This document shows, piece by piece, positions 43,818 to 52,251 of a stretch of DNA of 64,000 nucleotides (position 1 is the first letter of the stretch; every line of letters begins with the position of its first letter). This DNA comes from CBDFGS01 sp965247255. Lineage in GTDB: Bacteria > Chloroflexota > Dehalococcoidia > Lucifugimonadales > CAUZJF01. The DNA lies in the NCBI GenBank assembly GCA_965247255.1, contig CBDFGS010000013.1, positions 806,001 to 870,000 on the forward strand, read 5' to 3'. Made by a program: the position numbers and the translations under genes. Under the pieces are notes generated by a model. That model had not been told where the DNA came from, made no database searches, and was given only the letters and a program-made list of their open reading frames with translations.

Positions 43818-44828
43818 CTACCAGACCTCCCGGAATAGGCGAAGCCAGTTGCCCCCAAGGACCTTGGTGACCTCCGCATCGCTGTAGCCGCGTTCCGAGA
43901 GGGCCGGGGCGATGTCCGGCATCTTATCAGGCGTCTCCAGGCCGATGGGATATGGGGGCGCATCCTCGTATCGCACCGAGGGGTCTATGAACGTGGCGGG
44001 GTACTTCGTGCCCTGCTGTGAGCTAATGTACTTCCAAAATGCCGCCGGTTGCTCTTGCGCGAAGTCGGTGCCTATTCCTACGTGGTCAATCCCCACCAGC
44101 TCGACCATGTGCTCGACGGCGTCGATGTAGTCCTCCAGGGTCGAATCTTGTCCCGTCCGCAGGAATGTCGTTATGGGCGTGGCGCCGACTACGCCGCCTT
44201 TCTCGGCCAAAAGCTTAAGCGCCTCGTCGGTCTTGTTGCGTGGCACATCGTAGTACGACTTTGCGTTGGCGTGAGTGCACGACACAGGCTTCTCGGATAG
44301 CTCTATGGTCTCAATGGTGCTCCTGGTCCCGACGTGGGACAGATCGATCAGAATACCGAGCCGGTCCATCTCGCGGACCGCGTCGACACCGAAGTTGCTC
44401 AGCCCTCCATCGTCACGCTCATAGCATCCGCTACCCAGCAGGTTTCGCTCGTGGTACGTGACCTGGATAATCTTCACCCCCAGGTCGTGGAACAGCGCAA
44501 GGCGGTCGAGGTCGTTTTCGATGGGTGATGCGTTTTGGAAGCCGAGAACGACGCCGACCAGGCCCTCTCGCTTGGCTCTTGCTATGTCGTCGACGTTACG
44601 GATGTGTAGCAGCTCGGCCTCGCGCTGTGAGAACCGAGCCCTCCAACGCGCGATGTGGTCCAGCGTCTGGCGGAAGTTCTCCCAGGTCGCGATAGTCGCG
44701 TTCATAGCTGTGACACCGCCCTCCCGAAGGCTGCGGAAAACCTCGGGACTGTCCCAGTTGCTGACGTTGAGCCCGTCGATGACTATCGCGTCGCGGTAAA
44801 GGGAACCTGACTCATCTTTTTCCAGCAT
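43818..44828 (-). CDS. Membrane dipeptidase (M19)-like protein with altered metal site
   Basis: About 336 residues from the ATG at 44828; a TTG at 44900 is an alternative. Family features are IDLSHVGTRSTIETIE, PVSCTHANAKSYYDVPRN, GGVVGATPITTFL and VGIDHVGIGTDF. In classic renal-dipeptidase-type enzymes the N-terminus reads DGHND with His and Asp metal ligands, and a Glu bridges the metals; here the corresponding stretches are DGLNVSNWDS and LGFQNAS. So two or three of the ligands appear missing, and the protein may be a non-dipeptidase relative. Located beside a DAO-type oxidoreductase gene on the same strand. Confidence 0.82.
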   Translation of the reverse strand: MLEKDESGSLYRDAIVIDGLNVSNWDSPEVFRSLREGGVTAMNATIATWENFRQTLDHIARWRARFSQREAELLHIRNVDDIARAKREGLVGVVLGFQNASPIENDLDRLALFHDLGVKIIQVTYHERNLLGSGCYERDDGGLSNFGVDAVREMDRLGILIDLSHVGTRSTIETIELSEKPVSCTHANAKSYYDVPRNKTDEALKLLAEKGGVVGATPITTFLRTGQDSTLEDYIDAVEHMVELVGIDHVGIGTDFAQEQPAAFWKYISSQQGTKYPATFIDPSVRYEDAPPYPIGLETPDKMPDIAPALSERGYSDAEVTKVLGGNWLRLFREVW

Positions 44829-44936
44829 ATCGGCGCCACTCAATGTTGGTCTGTCCTTTCGGCCTCTTCTGACCTCCGGCGCTCGTACGCGCCGGGGCAA
44901 GCTAGCCGTGCGCGTCGGCTCGCGAGGGCTCTCCGT

Positions 44937-46106
44937 TCAAGCGCGATTGCCGCTGCCCCAGGCAGAGGAGAAGCTCTCCCCGTCCGCGAACCGGCCCGGC
45001 CGCAGCTCTGAGATGTCGATCCTGGGTGCGTCTCCGGCTATCACGTCGGCCAGAGCTTCTCCTATGGCGGGCGCCAGCTTGAAGCCATGGCCGCTGCCCG
45101 CGAAACAGGCGTAGTAGCCCTCGACACCGGGCTCCGGGCCGACGAGGGGATGCCAATCGTCGCTTATCGTGTAGACGGACGACCAGCCGTGGTCGAACTC
45201 GGCGTCCCGAAGCGCCGGTATCCTTCGATACAACCCCTTTTCGATGCGCTGTCGGGTGCCCAGGTCCAGCCCTGAGTCGTAATCGTCGATGTTGAGAGGC
45301 TCTATCTCCTTGGGATAGTCCCGGCCCGCAAGTAGCTGATTCTCACCGTGAGGCCGGAAGTAGGTGCGGCACCCGGGGTCCGAAACGACGGGGAAGTGGC
45401 CGAAATCGGAGGGCAGCCGCAGCACGAGGTCGCCCTCCCTGCTCCACCGGACCGAGTGGTTACGCCCCGCCCAAAGCCCGACCTTGCGACCCCACGGCCC
45501 GGCCGCGTTCACTACCACGGGCGCCTCGACGGGACCCTCGCTAGTCTCTACGCCTGTCACCCTGTCGCCGCTGGTCCGCAGGCCGGTCGCACTTACGCCC
45601 TCGTAGACCGCCAGGCCCCACCGCTGGGCGCTCTCAGCCAGAGCTCGCGTGGTCTTCACCGGGTCGGCGTAACCCCCGCGCCCTTGATAAGTCGCCGCGA
45701 CAACCTTTTCGAGGTCGAACTGCGGCGCTAGCTCCTTTATCTCCTCCGTCGAGAGCCGCCTCGAACCTGTGCCGAGCTTCGTCTCTTGACTCAAGACGTT
45801 CAGCCCAGACTCCAGGTTGGATTCCTCCATCAGGATCATCATGCCGGTCTGCCGAAAGCCGCTGTCGCCGCCGAGCTCGTCGCGATCGTTCTCGAACATC
45901 TCCAACGCGCGCAGGGCGAGCTTAATGGTCAGTGGGTTGCTGTACGAGCTGCGGATGTTGCCCGCCGAGCTCCCCGTACTCGCGGCGGCAAGATGCTGCT
46001 TCTCAAGCAGGACCACTTTTCCGAAGCGTCTCTTCGCCAGGAAGTGGGCGACGCTGGCGCCCATGATGCCGCCGCCAATTACTACTGCATCTGCGGTAAT
46101 TTCCAT
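44937..46106 (-). CDS. FAD-dependent amine/amino-acid oxidoreductase (DAO family)
   Basis: 389 residues. The FAD Rossmann motif is AVVIGGGIMGASVAHFLAKR; SAGNIRSSYSN follows. Near the C-terminus WSSVYTISDDWHPLVGPEPG and CFAGSGHGFKLAPAIGEALAD are typical of glycine/sarcosine oxidase-type enzymes. It probably oxidises a secondary amine or amino acid such as sarcosine or glycine. The neighbouring M19-like gene is 108 bases downstream. A glycine cleavage system elsewhere in the window would consume glycine products, but there is no direct link. Confidence 0.9.
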   Translation of the reverse strand: MEITADAVVIGGGIMGASVAHFLAKRRFGKVVLLEKQHLAAASTGSSAGNIRSSYSNPLTIKLALRALEMFENDRDELGGDSGFRQTGMMILMEESNLESGLNVLSQETKLGTGSRRLSTEEIKELAPQFDLEKVVAATYQGRGGYADPVKTTRALAESAQRWGLAVYEGVSATGLRTSGDRVTGVETSEGPVEAPVVVNAAGPWGRKVGLWAGRNHSVRWSREGDLVLRLPSDFGHFPVVSDPGCRTYFRPHGENQLLAGRDYPKEIEPLNIDDYDSGLDLGTRQRIEKGLYRRIPALRDAEFDHGWSSVYTISDDWHPLVGPEPGVEGYYACFAGSGHGFKLAPAIGEALADVIAGDAPRIDISELRPGRFADGESFSSAWGSGNRA

Positions 46107-46534
46107 TGTCCGGTCCTTCGCTCAGAGACGTTAACAAGCATCGGGGCCCGAGCACTCTCATCAAGTACTTGGCCGTGTACCACTACGCGCGACTATGTGA
46201 TGGGGGGTTCTCCACAATGTCGTTCTGAGGAGGCCGCCGACGAAGAACCTTGGGCGGAGGTTCCGCCGCGTGTGGGAGACGCAGACCCCTGCGAGGGCTC
46301 AACGTGACCTTCTTTTGGGGATTCCTCCTCGCGCCGGTAGGCTAGTAGAGCGCCTCGGCGATGTCAATCGATGAAACTCCGTCGCGGCTAACCATTCTTA
46401 TTGCGTGCGTTAGACGAGTTCAAGGGGGACCGCGCGATATGGTAAGGTGCGCGCCTGCAAAGCGAACCGTAACCTAGCTTTCGACCATTGGGAGAAGCCA
46501 TTCGCCTAGTGAGTCTTGTGCGGAACGACCAGCC
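46107..46534. other. Intergenic region upstream of the DUF1800 gene
   Basis: The gap of about 510 bases between divergent genes contains the dispersed repeat at 46214-46253 and the promoter at 46535-46563. I see no gene-like or RNA-like structure in the remainder. Confidence 0.4.
46214..46253. repeat. Dispersed intergenic repeat, copy B
   Basis: Related to 6395-6433 at about 33 of 39 positions by eye. It has the same TCGTTCTGAGG and CCGCCGACGAAG cores and lies between genes. Confidence 0.55.
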
Positions 46535-46563
46535 TTGACACCCCTGGTGTCCGATGTTATAAG
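46535..46563 (+). promoter_or_regulatory. Near-perfect sigma-70 promoter for the DUF1800-DUF1501 operon
   Basis: TTGACA (46535-46540), 17-base spacer, TATAAG (46558-46563). Transcription near 46570 would give a leader of about 46 bases before the ATG at 46616, with AGGAG in between. Confidence 0.72.
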
Positions 46564-46615
46564 GTCGAATTCTGAGAGTAGTTGAGGCAAGCTGGACACC
46601 CACAGGAGCAAGGCA

Positions 46616-48001
46616 ATGTCCCGGGAAAATGGTCTGGCGATATACGCGCACCTCATGCGTCGTGCCGGTTTCGGAGCGACCCACGGCGAGCTGGAAAGTT
46701 TTGCCGCCCAGGGCTACGAGGCCGTGGTCGACGACCTGGTAAACCCGGAGAGGCTCCCCGACGTAGATGAGGACCTGATAAACCGCTTTCACAGGGTCTC
46801 TTTCGAGGGAAAATGGTTGTACCGGATGGTCAACACCCGTAGACCGCTGGTCGAGAAGATGGCCCTGTTCTGGCATCACCTGCTGGCCACCGGGAGCTCC
46901 AAATCTAACCACCATTGCACCGCGTTCGACCAGATACTGATGTTTCGGGACCTCGGCCTGTCAGACGTGCGCACCGTCATGACCGCCGTGTCCAAAGACC
47001 CGGCGATGATCTTCTGGCTGGACAACCAGGAGAACCTGGAGGAGGAGCCAAACGAGAACTACGGACGGGAGCTTATGGAGCTCTTCTCGATGGGGGTCGG
47101 AAACTATACCGAGGACGACGTAAAGGCCGCGACGCAGGCCTTTACGGGCTGGAGTGTGGTCTCAATCATTCCAGGCTCGACGCCGTACGGGAAGTATCCG
47201 ACGTCGTTCGACTACGTCAGATCACAACACGATGATGAGAACAAGAGCTACCTCGGCGAGACTGGCCGATTCAATGGCGAGGACATAATCGACATTATCG
47301 TGCAGCAGCCCGCAACCGCGCGGTTCATAGCCAGGCAGCTATACACCTTTTTCGTGGCCGACGAGCCCGCCGTAGCCACCTGGAATGAGGTCCCTCCGCA
47401 GGACCCCGACGCCATCGACACCCTGGCTCAGGCCTACCTCGAGTCTGAGGGCGACATGAGGACCATGCTCCAGGTATTGTTCAACTCCGACTTCTTCAAG
47501 GATGCCCGCTTCAAACGGGTCAAGAGCCCGACTGAGCTGGTGACAGGTGTGATGAAGCTTACCGGCTCAGCTCGCACTCTGCGTCCCGGCATCGGCCAGT
47601 ACGCCCAAGCGGCCAGTGTGATGGGGCAGAACCTGACACGGCACCTCACCGTCGAAGGATGGCCGACGGGCCAGGGCTGGATCGACGGCGGCACACTCAA
47701 CGAACGAGTCAACTTCGCTGTGGACGAGGTCGCCGACGCCAAGCAGCAGGGGATTCAGGAGCTCATAGGCGGGCTCACCAGCCTGGGGGACTCTCTGACT
47801 CCGGAAGGCTTCGTCGAGGGGTGTCTCGACCTGGCCGGGCAGCTGGAAGTCAGCGAGGACACGCGCGAAGGCCTGATGCAATATGCGGAGTCCGGCAGCG
47901 AGCTGCGGCTCGGCGTCGCGGCCGACCGCGAGGAGAGCGAGGCCCGAGTCTCCAAGATGCTGCAGCTCATCGTGGCCGCGCGAGAGTACCAGTTCAACTG
48001 A
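46616..48001 (+). CDS. DUF1800 family protein
   Basis: 461 residues. The N-terminus AHLMRRAGFGATHGELESF is the family hallmark, followed by KMALFWHHLLATG, NYGRELMELFSMGVGNYTEDDV, AFTGWSV and FIARQLYTFFVADEP. DUF1800 proteins are almost always encoded next to DUF1501 proteins; here the partner gene follows 43 bases later but is broken by an insertion sequence. Function is unknown; an extracytoplasmic or export-associated role is assumed for the pair, but no signal peptide is visible here. Confidence 0.93.
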   Translation: MSRENGLAIYAHLMRRAGFGATHGELESFAAQGYEAVVDDLVNPERLPDVDEDLINRFHRVSFEGKWLYRMVNTRRPLVEKMALFWHHLLATGSSKSNHHCTAFDQILMFRDLGLSDVRTVMTAVSKDPAMIFWLDNQENLEEEPNENYGRELMELFSMGVGNYTEDDVKAATQAFTGWSVVSIIPGSTPYGKYPTSFDYVRSQHDDENKSYLGETGRFNGEDIIDIIVQQPATARFIARQLYTFFVADEPAVATWNEVPPQDPDAIDTLAQAYLESEGDMRTMLQVLFNSDFFKDARFKRVKSPTELVTGVMKLTGSARTLRPGIGQYAQAASVMGQNLTRHLTVEGWPTGQGWIDGGTLNERVNFAVDEVADAKQQGIQELIGGLTSLGDSLTPEGFVEGCLDLAGQLEVSEDTREGLMQYAESGSELRLGVAADREESEARVSKMLQLIVAAREYQFN

Positions 48002-48044
48002 CCCTTCGCCCCCCTTTGTAGGGACACCTGGTCGGAGTCGCACA

Positions 48045-48196
48045 ATGACCGCAACCGCGGACACGCCGGTCTTGCTTGTTATTCAGCTCACCGGTGGCAA
48101 CGATTTCCTCAACACCATCGTTCCGTACGGCAACGGCCTCTACTACGACTACCGACCCAGCCTGGGCGTCGACCAAGACCGCGTCCTGCGCCTAAA
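48045..48196 (+). pseudogene. DUF1501 gene, 5' part, interrupted by IS copy 2
   Basis: Fifty codons from the ATG at 48045 give the normal DUF1501 start (LLVIQLTGGNDFLNTIVPYG). After RPSLGVDQDRVLRLN the frame runs into the IS1380 element at 48197 and stops at 48236. The CTAAA target duplication ends at 48196. Removing the element and one CTAAA joins cleanly to the frame at 49901, giving VLRLNDEIGLHPGA and a protein of 376 residues. Confidence 0.9.
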
Positions 48197-48246
48197 CCCG
48201 AATCCACCGAAGGACGTCCTTGGGGACAGCCCTTGAAGAAGCCAGC

Positions 48247-48312
48247 GGGTGCTCCTCTGAATCTGGGATAATGGTTTTGGAACAGAAACCCGCCCGGAAA
48301 CAAGGAGCACCC
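48247..48312 (+). promoter_or_regulatory. Transposase promoter flanked by an RBS-sequestering inverted repeat (copy 2)
   Basis: GGGTGCTCCT (48247-48256), extended -10 TGGGATAAT (48264-48272), and complementary AGGAGCACCC (48303-48312) containing the ribosome-binding site. The arms are exactly 46 bases apart, as in copies 1 and 3, although the sequence between has diverged. Confidence 0.5.
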
Positions 48313-48317
48313 AATAG

Positions 48318-49643
48318 ATGCTGCCACAGAACAAACCCGACCGTATCCGCATCCTCTTTGACGACCATCGCCTGGTGGCCAATGCCGGCCTGCTCCTGCC
48401 GGCCACCCTAGCCCGGCACCTGGGCCTGCGGGAACTCGTCGACCATCACCTTGACCTCGGCGGAGCGCCGGGACGGGCGAACACTGGGGACAAGATGCTG
48501 ACGCTGGTCGCTTCCGCGCTGGCAGGCGGCGACTGCATCGACGACGCCGATGCGCTGCGCGCTGGTGGGACGGTTGGTGTTCTAGGCTGCGTGGTCAAGG
48601 CGCCATCCACCCTGGGGACCTTCCTGCGCAGCTTCCGGTGGGGGCATGTCCGTCAACTCGACCGCGTGAGCCGCCAGTTGTTGGCCCGGGCCTGGGCCGC
48701 TGGGGCCGGACCCGGCGACTCGCCCCTGACCATCGACCTGGACTCGACCATCTGCGAGACCTATGGACTGGCCAAGGAGGGAGCGCGCCACCACGGCTAT
48801 ACCGGCGCCCGCGGCTATCACCCGCTGCTGGCCATTGCCGCCGGCACCGGCGAGGTGCTGATGTCCCGGCTGCGCGAGGGCCGGGCCAACACCGCCCGTG
48901 GCGCCGCCCACTTCCTGCGTGAGACGGTGGGGCGGGTGCGCTACGGCGGGGCCAGGGGACAACTCACGGTGCGGGCCGACAGCGGCTTCTACGCCCACAC
49001 TGTCGTTGCCGCCTGCCGGGAAATGGATGTCCGCTTCTCTATCACCATCCGCCAGCGCGCCAGGCTGCGGGATCTGATCGAGGCGATACCAGAGGAGGAC
49101 TGGACTCCCATTCCCTACTGGATGGACGGCGCCGCCGATGTCGCCGAGACGACTTACACCCCGTTCCAGACCAAGCCGGACGCCGCGCCGGTGCGGCTCA
49201 TTGTCCGGCGGGTGAAGCCGACGCCCGGTTCCCAGCTCGCCCTCTTCGCCAGATACAGCTATCACGCCTTCATCACCGACCGCGATGGGGAGACGCTGGA
49301 ACTGGAGGCCGATCATCGCCGCCACGCCGAGGTCGAGAACGCCATACGCGACCTCAAGTACGGCGTCGGGCTGAACCACATGCCGTCGGCGCGCTTCGCC
49401 GCCAACGGCGCCTGGCTGGCGGTCCAGGTGATGGCGCATAACCTGGCCCGCTGGACGGCGCGGATTGGTCTGGGCGAGCGGACCGTGATCACCAAGACCC
49501 TCAGGCGGCGGGTCTTCGCTCTGGTGGGACGGATCACCCGCTCGGCGCGCCGCCTCACTTTGCATCTCCCCCGGCGCTGGCCTTGGGAAACCCAGTTCAC
49601 TCGCGCCTTGGCCCGGCTGCAAGCCATTCCGTTCCCGGCCTGA
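48318..49643 (+). CDS. IS1380-family transposase (copy 2 isoform)
   Basis: 441 residues, same length as copies 1 and 3 but with many substitutions, for example GARGYHPLLAIAAGTGEVLM instead of GKRGYHPLLAVAAGTGDVLM. The acidic motifs LTIDLDSTICETYG, RADSGFY and HAEVENAIRDLKYG are intact, so it is probably active. ATG start with AGGAG ten bases upstream. Confidence 0.93.
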   Translation: MLPQNKPDRIRILFDDHRLVANAGLLLPATLARHLGLRELVDHHLDLGGAPGRANTGDKMLTLVASALAGGDCIDDADALRAGGTVGVLGCVVKAPSTLGTFLRSFRWGHVRQLDRVSRQLLARAWAAGAGPGDSPLTIDLDSTICETYGLAKEGARHHGYTGARGYHPLLAIAAGTGEVLMSRLREGRANTARGAAHFLRETVGRVRYGGARGQLTVRADSGFYAHTVVAACREMDVRFSITIRQRARLRDLIEAIPEEDWTPIPYWMDGAADVAETTYTPFQTKPDAAPVRLIVRRVKPTPGSQLALFARYSYHAFITDRDGETLELEADHRRHAEVENAIRDLKYGVGLNHMPSARFAANGAWLAVQVMAHNLARWTARIGLGERTVITKTLRRRVFALVGRITRSARRLTLHLPRRWPWETQFTRALARLQAIPFPA

Positions 49644-49900
49644 CGGCCAGCCTGCAACTGACCCAACGTCCCCGCAATCTCGCGCCACCCCGGTCGCGAG
49701 AGTCCCCTGCTGCGTATCCTCTCGCCTTCCCGCGCATCGCAACTCCCGCATAGGGCCTTAGGGGCCCTGTGCGGCCACTGAAGACCGCCCGCCGGCCTCC
49801 CATCTACCCCAAGACCCCAGGCCATCTCCCCTGTAGCTCCCTCACCCACCCCCTTCCGCTGCCCTCACGCCGTCCATCGGTGTCCTTCGGTGGATTCGGG

Positions 49901-50884
49901 CTAAACGACGAGATTGGGCTCCATCCCGGAGCGACCGCTTTCAAGCAACTCTACGACGAGGGCAGGTTGGCTATCGTGCTCGGCGTGGGGTACCCCAACC
50001 CCAGCCGGTCCCACTTCCTGAGCATGCTCAAATGGCACACGTGCGAGCCCTTGAAGCCCGCTACGGAAGGATGGCTGGGCAAGGTGATCAGGGAATTCGA
50101 CCCCGAGCACGAGAACGTGCTCACCGGAGTCAACTTCGGGGCAGGTCTACCCCAGGCGGTAGTCTCTCGCGGAGTGCCCGTTACGTCCTTGGGCGACCTG
50201 GACAACTACGGCCTAATGTACGGGATCTCCGATCAAGAGGAGGCGCTTCAACAGTTCAAGCAGATGTACGGGTCGACGGTGGGAGCCGGCCCGGTAATGG
50301 AGTATATTACCGAGACCGGCCTCGGACTCGTGGCGGGCGCGGAAGAGCTGAAACGGAAGGTCCCTAGGTCGTACGAGTCCGACGTAGAGTACGGCAACAA
50401 CGAGATCGCCGGGGTCCTGCGAGACGTCGCGCGCGTGCACCTGGCCGGGGTGGGCGCTCGCGTCTTCTATGTGAACCAGGGAGGCTACGACACGCACGCT
50501 GGGCAGATGTCGACCCACGGGACGCTGCTGCGGGACCTGTCGCGCGCGGTAGCCGATTTCTACCAGGACCTGGAGGACCACGACGCCGCGGACGATATAC
50601 TGACGATGGTCTTCACCGAGTTCGGGCGGCGCGTCGCCGACAACGGCAGCGGAACGGATCACGGCGCCGCAGGCGTGGCTTTCCTTATCGGCAACCGTGT
50701 CCGCGGCGGGCTGTACGGCGAATATCCTGCGTTGGAGCGCGGCTCCTTGTTGAACGGCGAAGACCTCGACCACACCTACGACTTCCGCGGGCTGTACGCC
50801 ACGGTGCTGGAGCAATGGTTGGGCCTCGACGCCACAAACATAGTCGGAGGCACTTTCGAGCAGATACCGGCGATGCGCCGGTAA
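49901..50884 (+). pseudogene. DUF1501 gene, 3' part
   Basis: Continues the DUF1501 reading frame after IS copy 2: DEIGLHPGATAFKQLYDEG, RSHFLSMLKWHTCE, VFYVNQGGYDTHAGQMSTHG and VFTEFGRRVADNGSGTDHG, the last being the usual C-terminal signature. An open frame into the element allows translation from inside the IS, but the N-terminal 49 residues would be replaced. DUF1501 proteins are alkaline-phosphatase-superfamily-like and of unknown function. Confidence 0.9.
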
Positions 50885-50910
50885 TGATGCGCCGGTAATG
50901 AGGTGAACCA

Positions 50911-51975
50911 ATGGGCAGGCCGTACGCGCTGCTGAGGGCGGGTTTCCCGTACATCAAGACTCTAGGGTCCAAGAGGCTCACGGACCAGCCTTCCGATATG
51001 GCGGTAGGGAGGGACGGCCGTATGTACCTCCTTACCTGGGCGCCCATCAAGGTGATGAGCGAGGACGAGGAGGACCTGGGTAGCATCGGCGTCAAGATAT
51101 CCGCAGACCACCCCATCGGAAATCCGAATGATGTAGAAGATGGGAGTCTGGTCTGGGCTCACACGATAGTCCTGGATGGCGAAGACAATCTGTACGTCTC
51201 GGACGAGATACTTCACCGGATCACCATATTCAGCAAGGATGGTGAGTTCATCGCGAAGTGGGGCGACCATGGATCAGGGGATGGCCAGCTGGACAGGCCT
51301 GCCGGTCTAGCATTCGGCGCCGACGAGAACATCTACGTTGTCGACGCGATGAACCACAGGGTCCAGAAGTTCACCAAGGACGGGAAGTTCCTCATGAAGT
51401 GGGGCTCGTTTGGAGACGGTGACGGCCAGTTCAACATGCCGTGGGGCATCGCGGTGGATGGTGACGGCGACGTGTACGTCTCGGACTGGCGCAACGACCG
51501 GGTGCAGAAGTTCACACCGGATGGGGAGTTCGTGTTCAAGTTCGGCGAGTCGGGTACCGGCGATGGGCAGCTCAACCGTCCCATGGGAATTGCAGTGGAC
51601 AAGGATTACGACATCTACGTGGTGGACGGCAGCTCAGGGACTACCGCGACGGCTGATGACGTTAGCGGCAGGGTACAGCTGTTCGCGCCTGACGGGCGAT
51701 ACGTCCAGAAGTTCATCGGCGACGCCACTATTTCGAAGGCGGCACTCGCGACCATGTGGACGTCGCTGAGGCAACTGCGGCTGCGGGAGATGACCGACCT
51801 GGAGCCGCAGAGACATTTCCGGAGGCCCAAGTCGGTGGTCGTCGACGACGCAGGCCGGATGTTCGTGCCCGACTACGGAGCGTATCGAGTCCAGGTGTAC
51901 CAGAAAGAGGCGTACCCGCTGGAGCAGCACCAGATCGGCCCGCCCCTCCGGGTGCCGACCGTCTCCGACAACTAG
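50911..51975 (+). CDS. NHL-repeat beta-propeller protein
   Basis: 354 residues. At least five NHL repeats are visible, with repeated units such as GDGQLDRPAGLAFGADENIY, GDGQFNMPWGIAVDGDGDVY and GDGQLNRPMGIAVDKDYDIY, each followed by VxDxxNHRVQKFTKDG-like strands. No signal peptide. Such propellers usually bind proteins or ligands rather than catalyse. It lies 26 bases after the DUF1501 gene, and its start is close to a short repeated GATGCGCCGGTAATGA at 50872-50899 spanning that stop. Confidence 0.88.
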   Translation: MGRPYALLRAGFPYIKTLGSKRLTDQPSDMAVGRDGRMYLLTWAPIKVMSEDEEDLGSIGVKISADHPIGNPNDVEDGSLVWAHTIVLDGEDNLYVSDEILHRITIFSKDGEFIAKWGDHGSGDGQLDRPAGLAFGADENIYVVDAMNHRVQKFTKDGKFLMKWGSFGDGDGQFNMPWGIAVDGDGDVYVSDWRNDRVQKFTPDGEFVFKFGESGTGDGQLNRPMGIAVDKDYDIYVVDGSSGTTATADDVSGRVQLFAPDGRYVQKFIGDATISKAALATMWTSLRQLRLREMTDLEPQRHFRRPKSVVVDDAGRMFVPDYGAYRVQVYQKEAYPLEQHQIGPPLRVPTVSDN

Positions 51976-52095
51976 GAAAAGGTCTCTTCGGAGTTTCCCG
52001 GAGCACCTCCAATTTGTTCCTTTTCCACCTCATCTCGCCGCAACCCGAGTCTCGGAGTGCGCGTGTACTGACCCCTGGCTGAGGCGCACCGCTGA

Positions 52096-52251
52096 ATGGC
52101 GCAGAACGACGATTTCCAGTACGAGCCGCCGAGCTTGTTGAGGCGCGTCGACGTAGCGCTTGGCCTCATCATCGGCTTGCGAGGCCACGACTTCAGGGCG
52201 GCCAGCACCTTTGTCCAGCAAAACTACGCTCAGAGCGGCCGGCCGGCTAAG
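52096..52251 (+). pseudogene. FAD-dependent oxidoreductase gene, 5' part, interrupted by IS copy 3
   Basis: Fifty-two codons from the ATG at 52096 end at K52, where the CTAAG target duplication meets IS copy 3. Removing the element and one CTAAG joins this frame to 53973 without a shift (GRPAKAFRFARWALQQTFG). The ribosome-binding site is weak (GAGGCG), so the exact start is less certain than the junction. Confidence 0.72.

Larger units (their letters stand above)
48197..49900 (+). mobile_element. IS1380-family insertion sequence, copy 2 (1704 bp)
   Basis: Terminal inverted repeats are identical over 19 bases (CCCGAATCCACCGAAGGAC), flanked by CTAAA direct repeats (48192-48196 and 49901-49905). 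It carries a transposase gene in the opposite orientation to copies 1 and 3 and is visibly diverged from them in sequence and length, so it is a different isoform of the same element. It disrupts the DUF1501 gene. Confidence 0.93.

Noticed and set aside
49769..49900. Open frame from inside IS copy 2 into the DUF1501 3' part as a genuine gene start
   Set aside because: These codons are IS terminal sequence. The true N-terminus is recognisable before the element, and the target duplication proves insertion.
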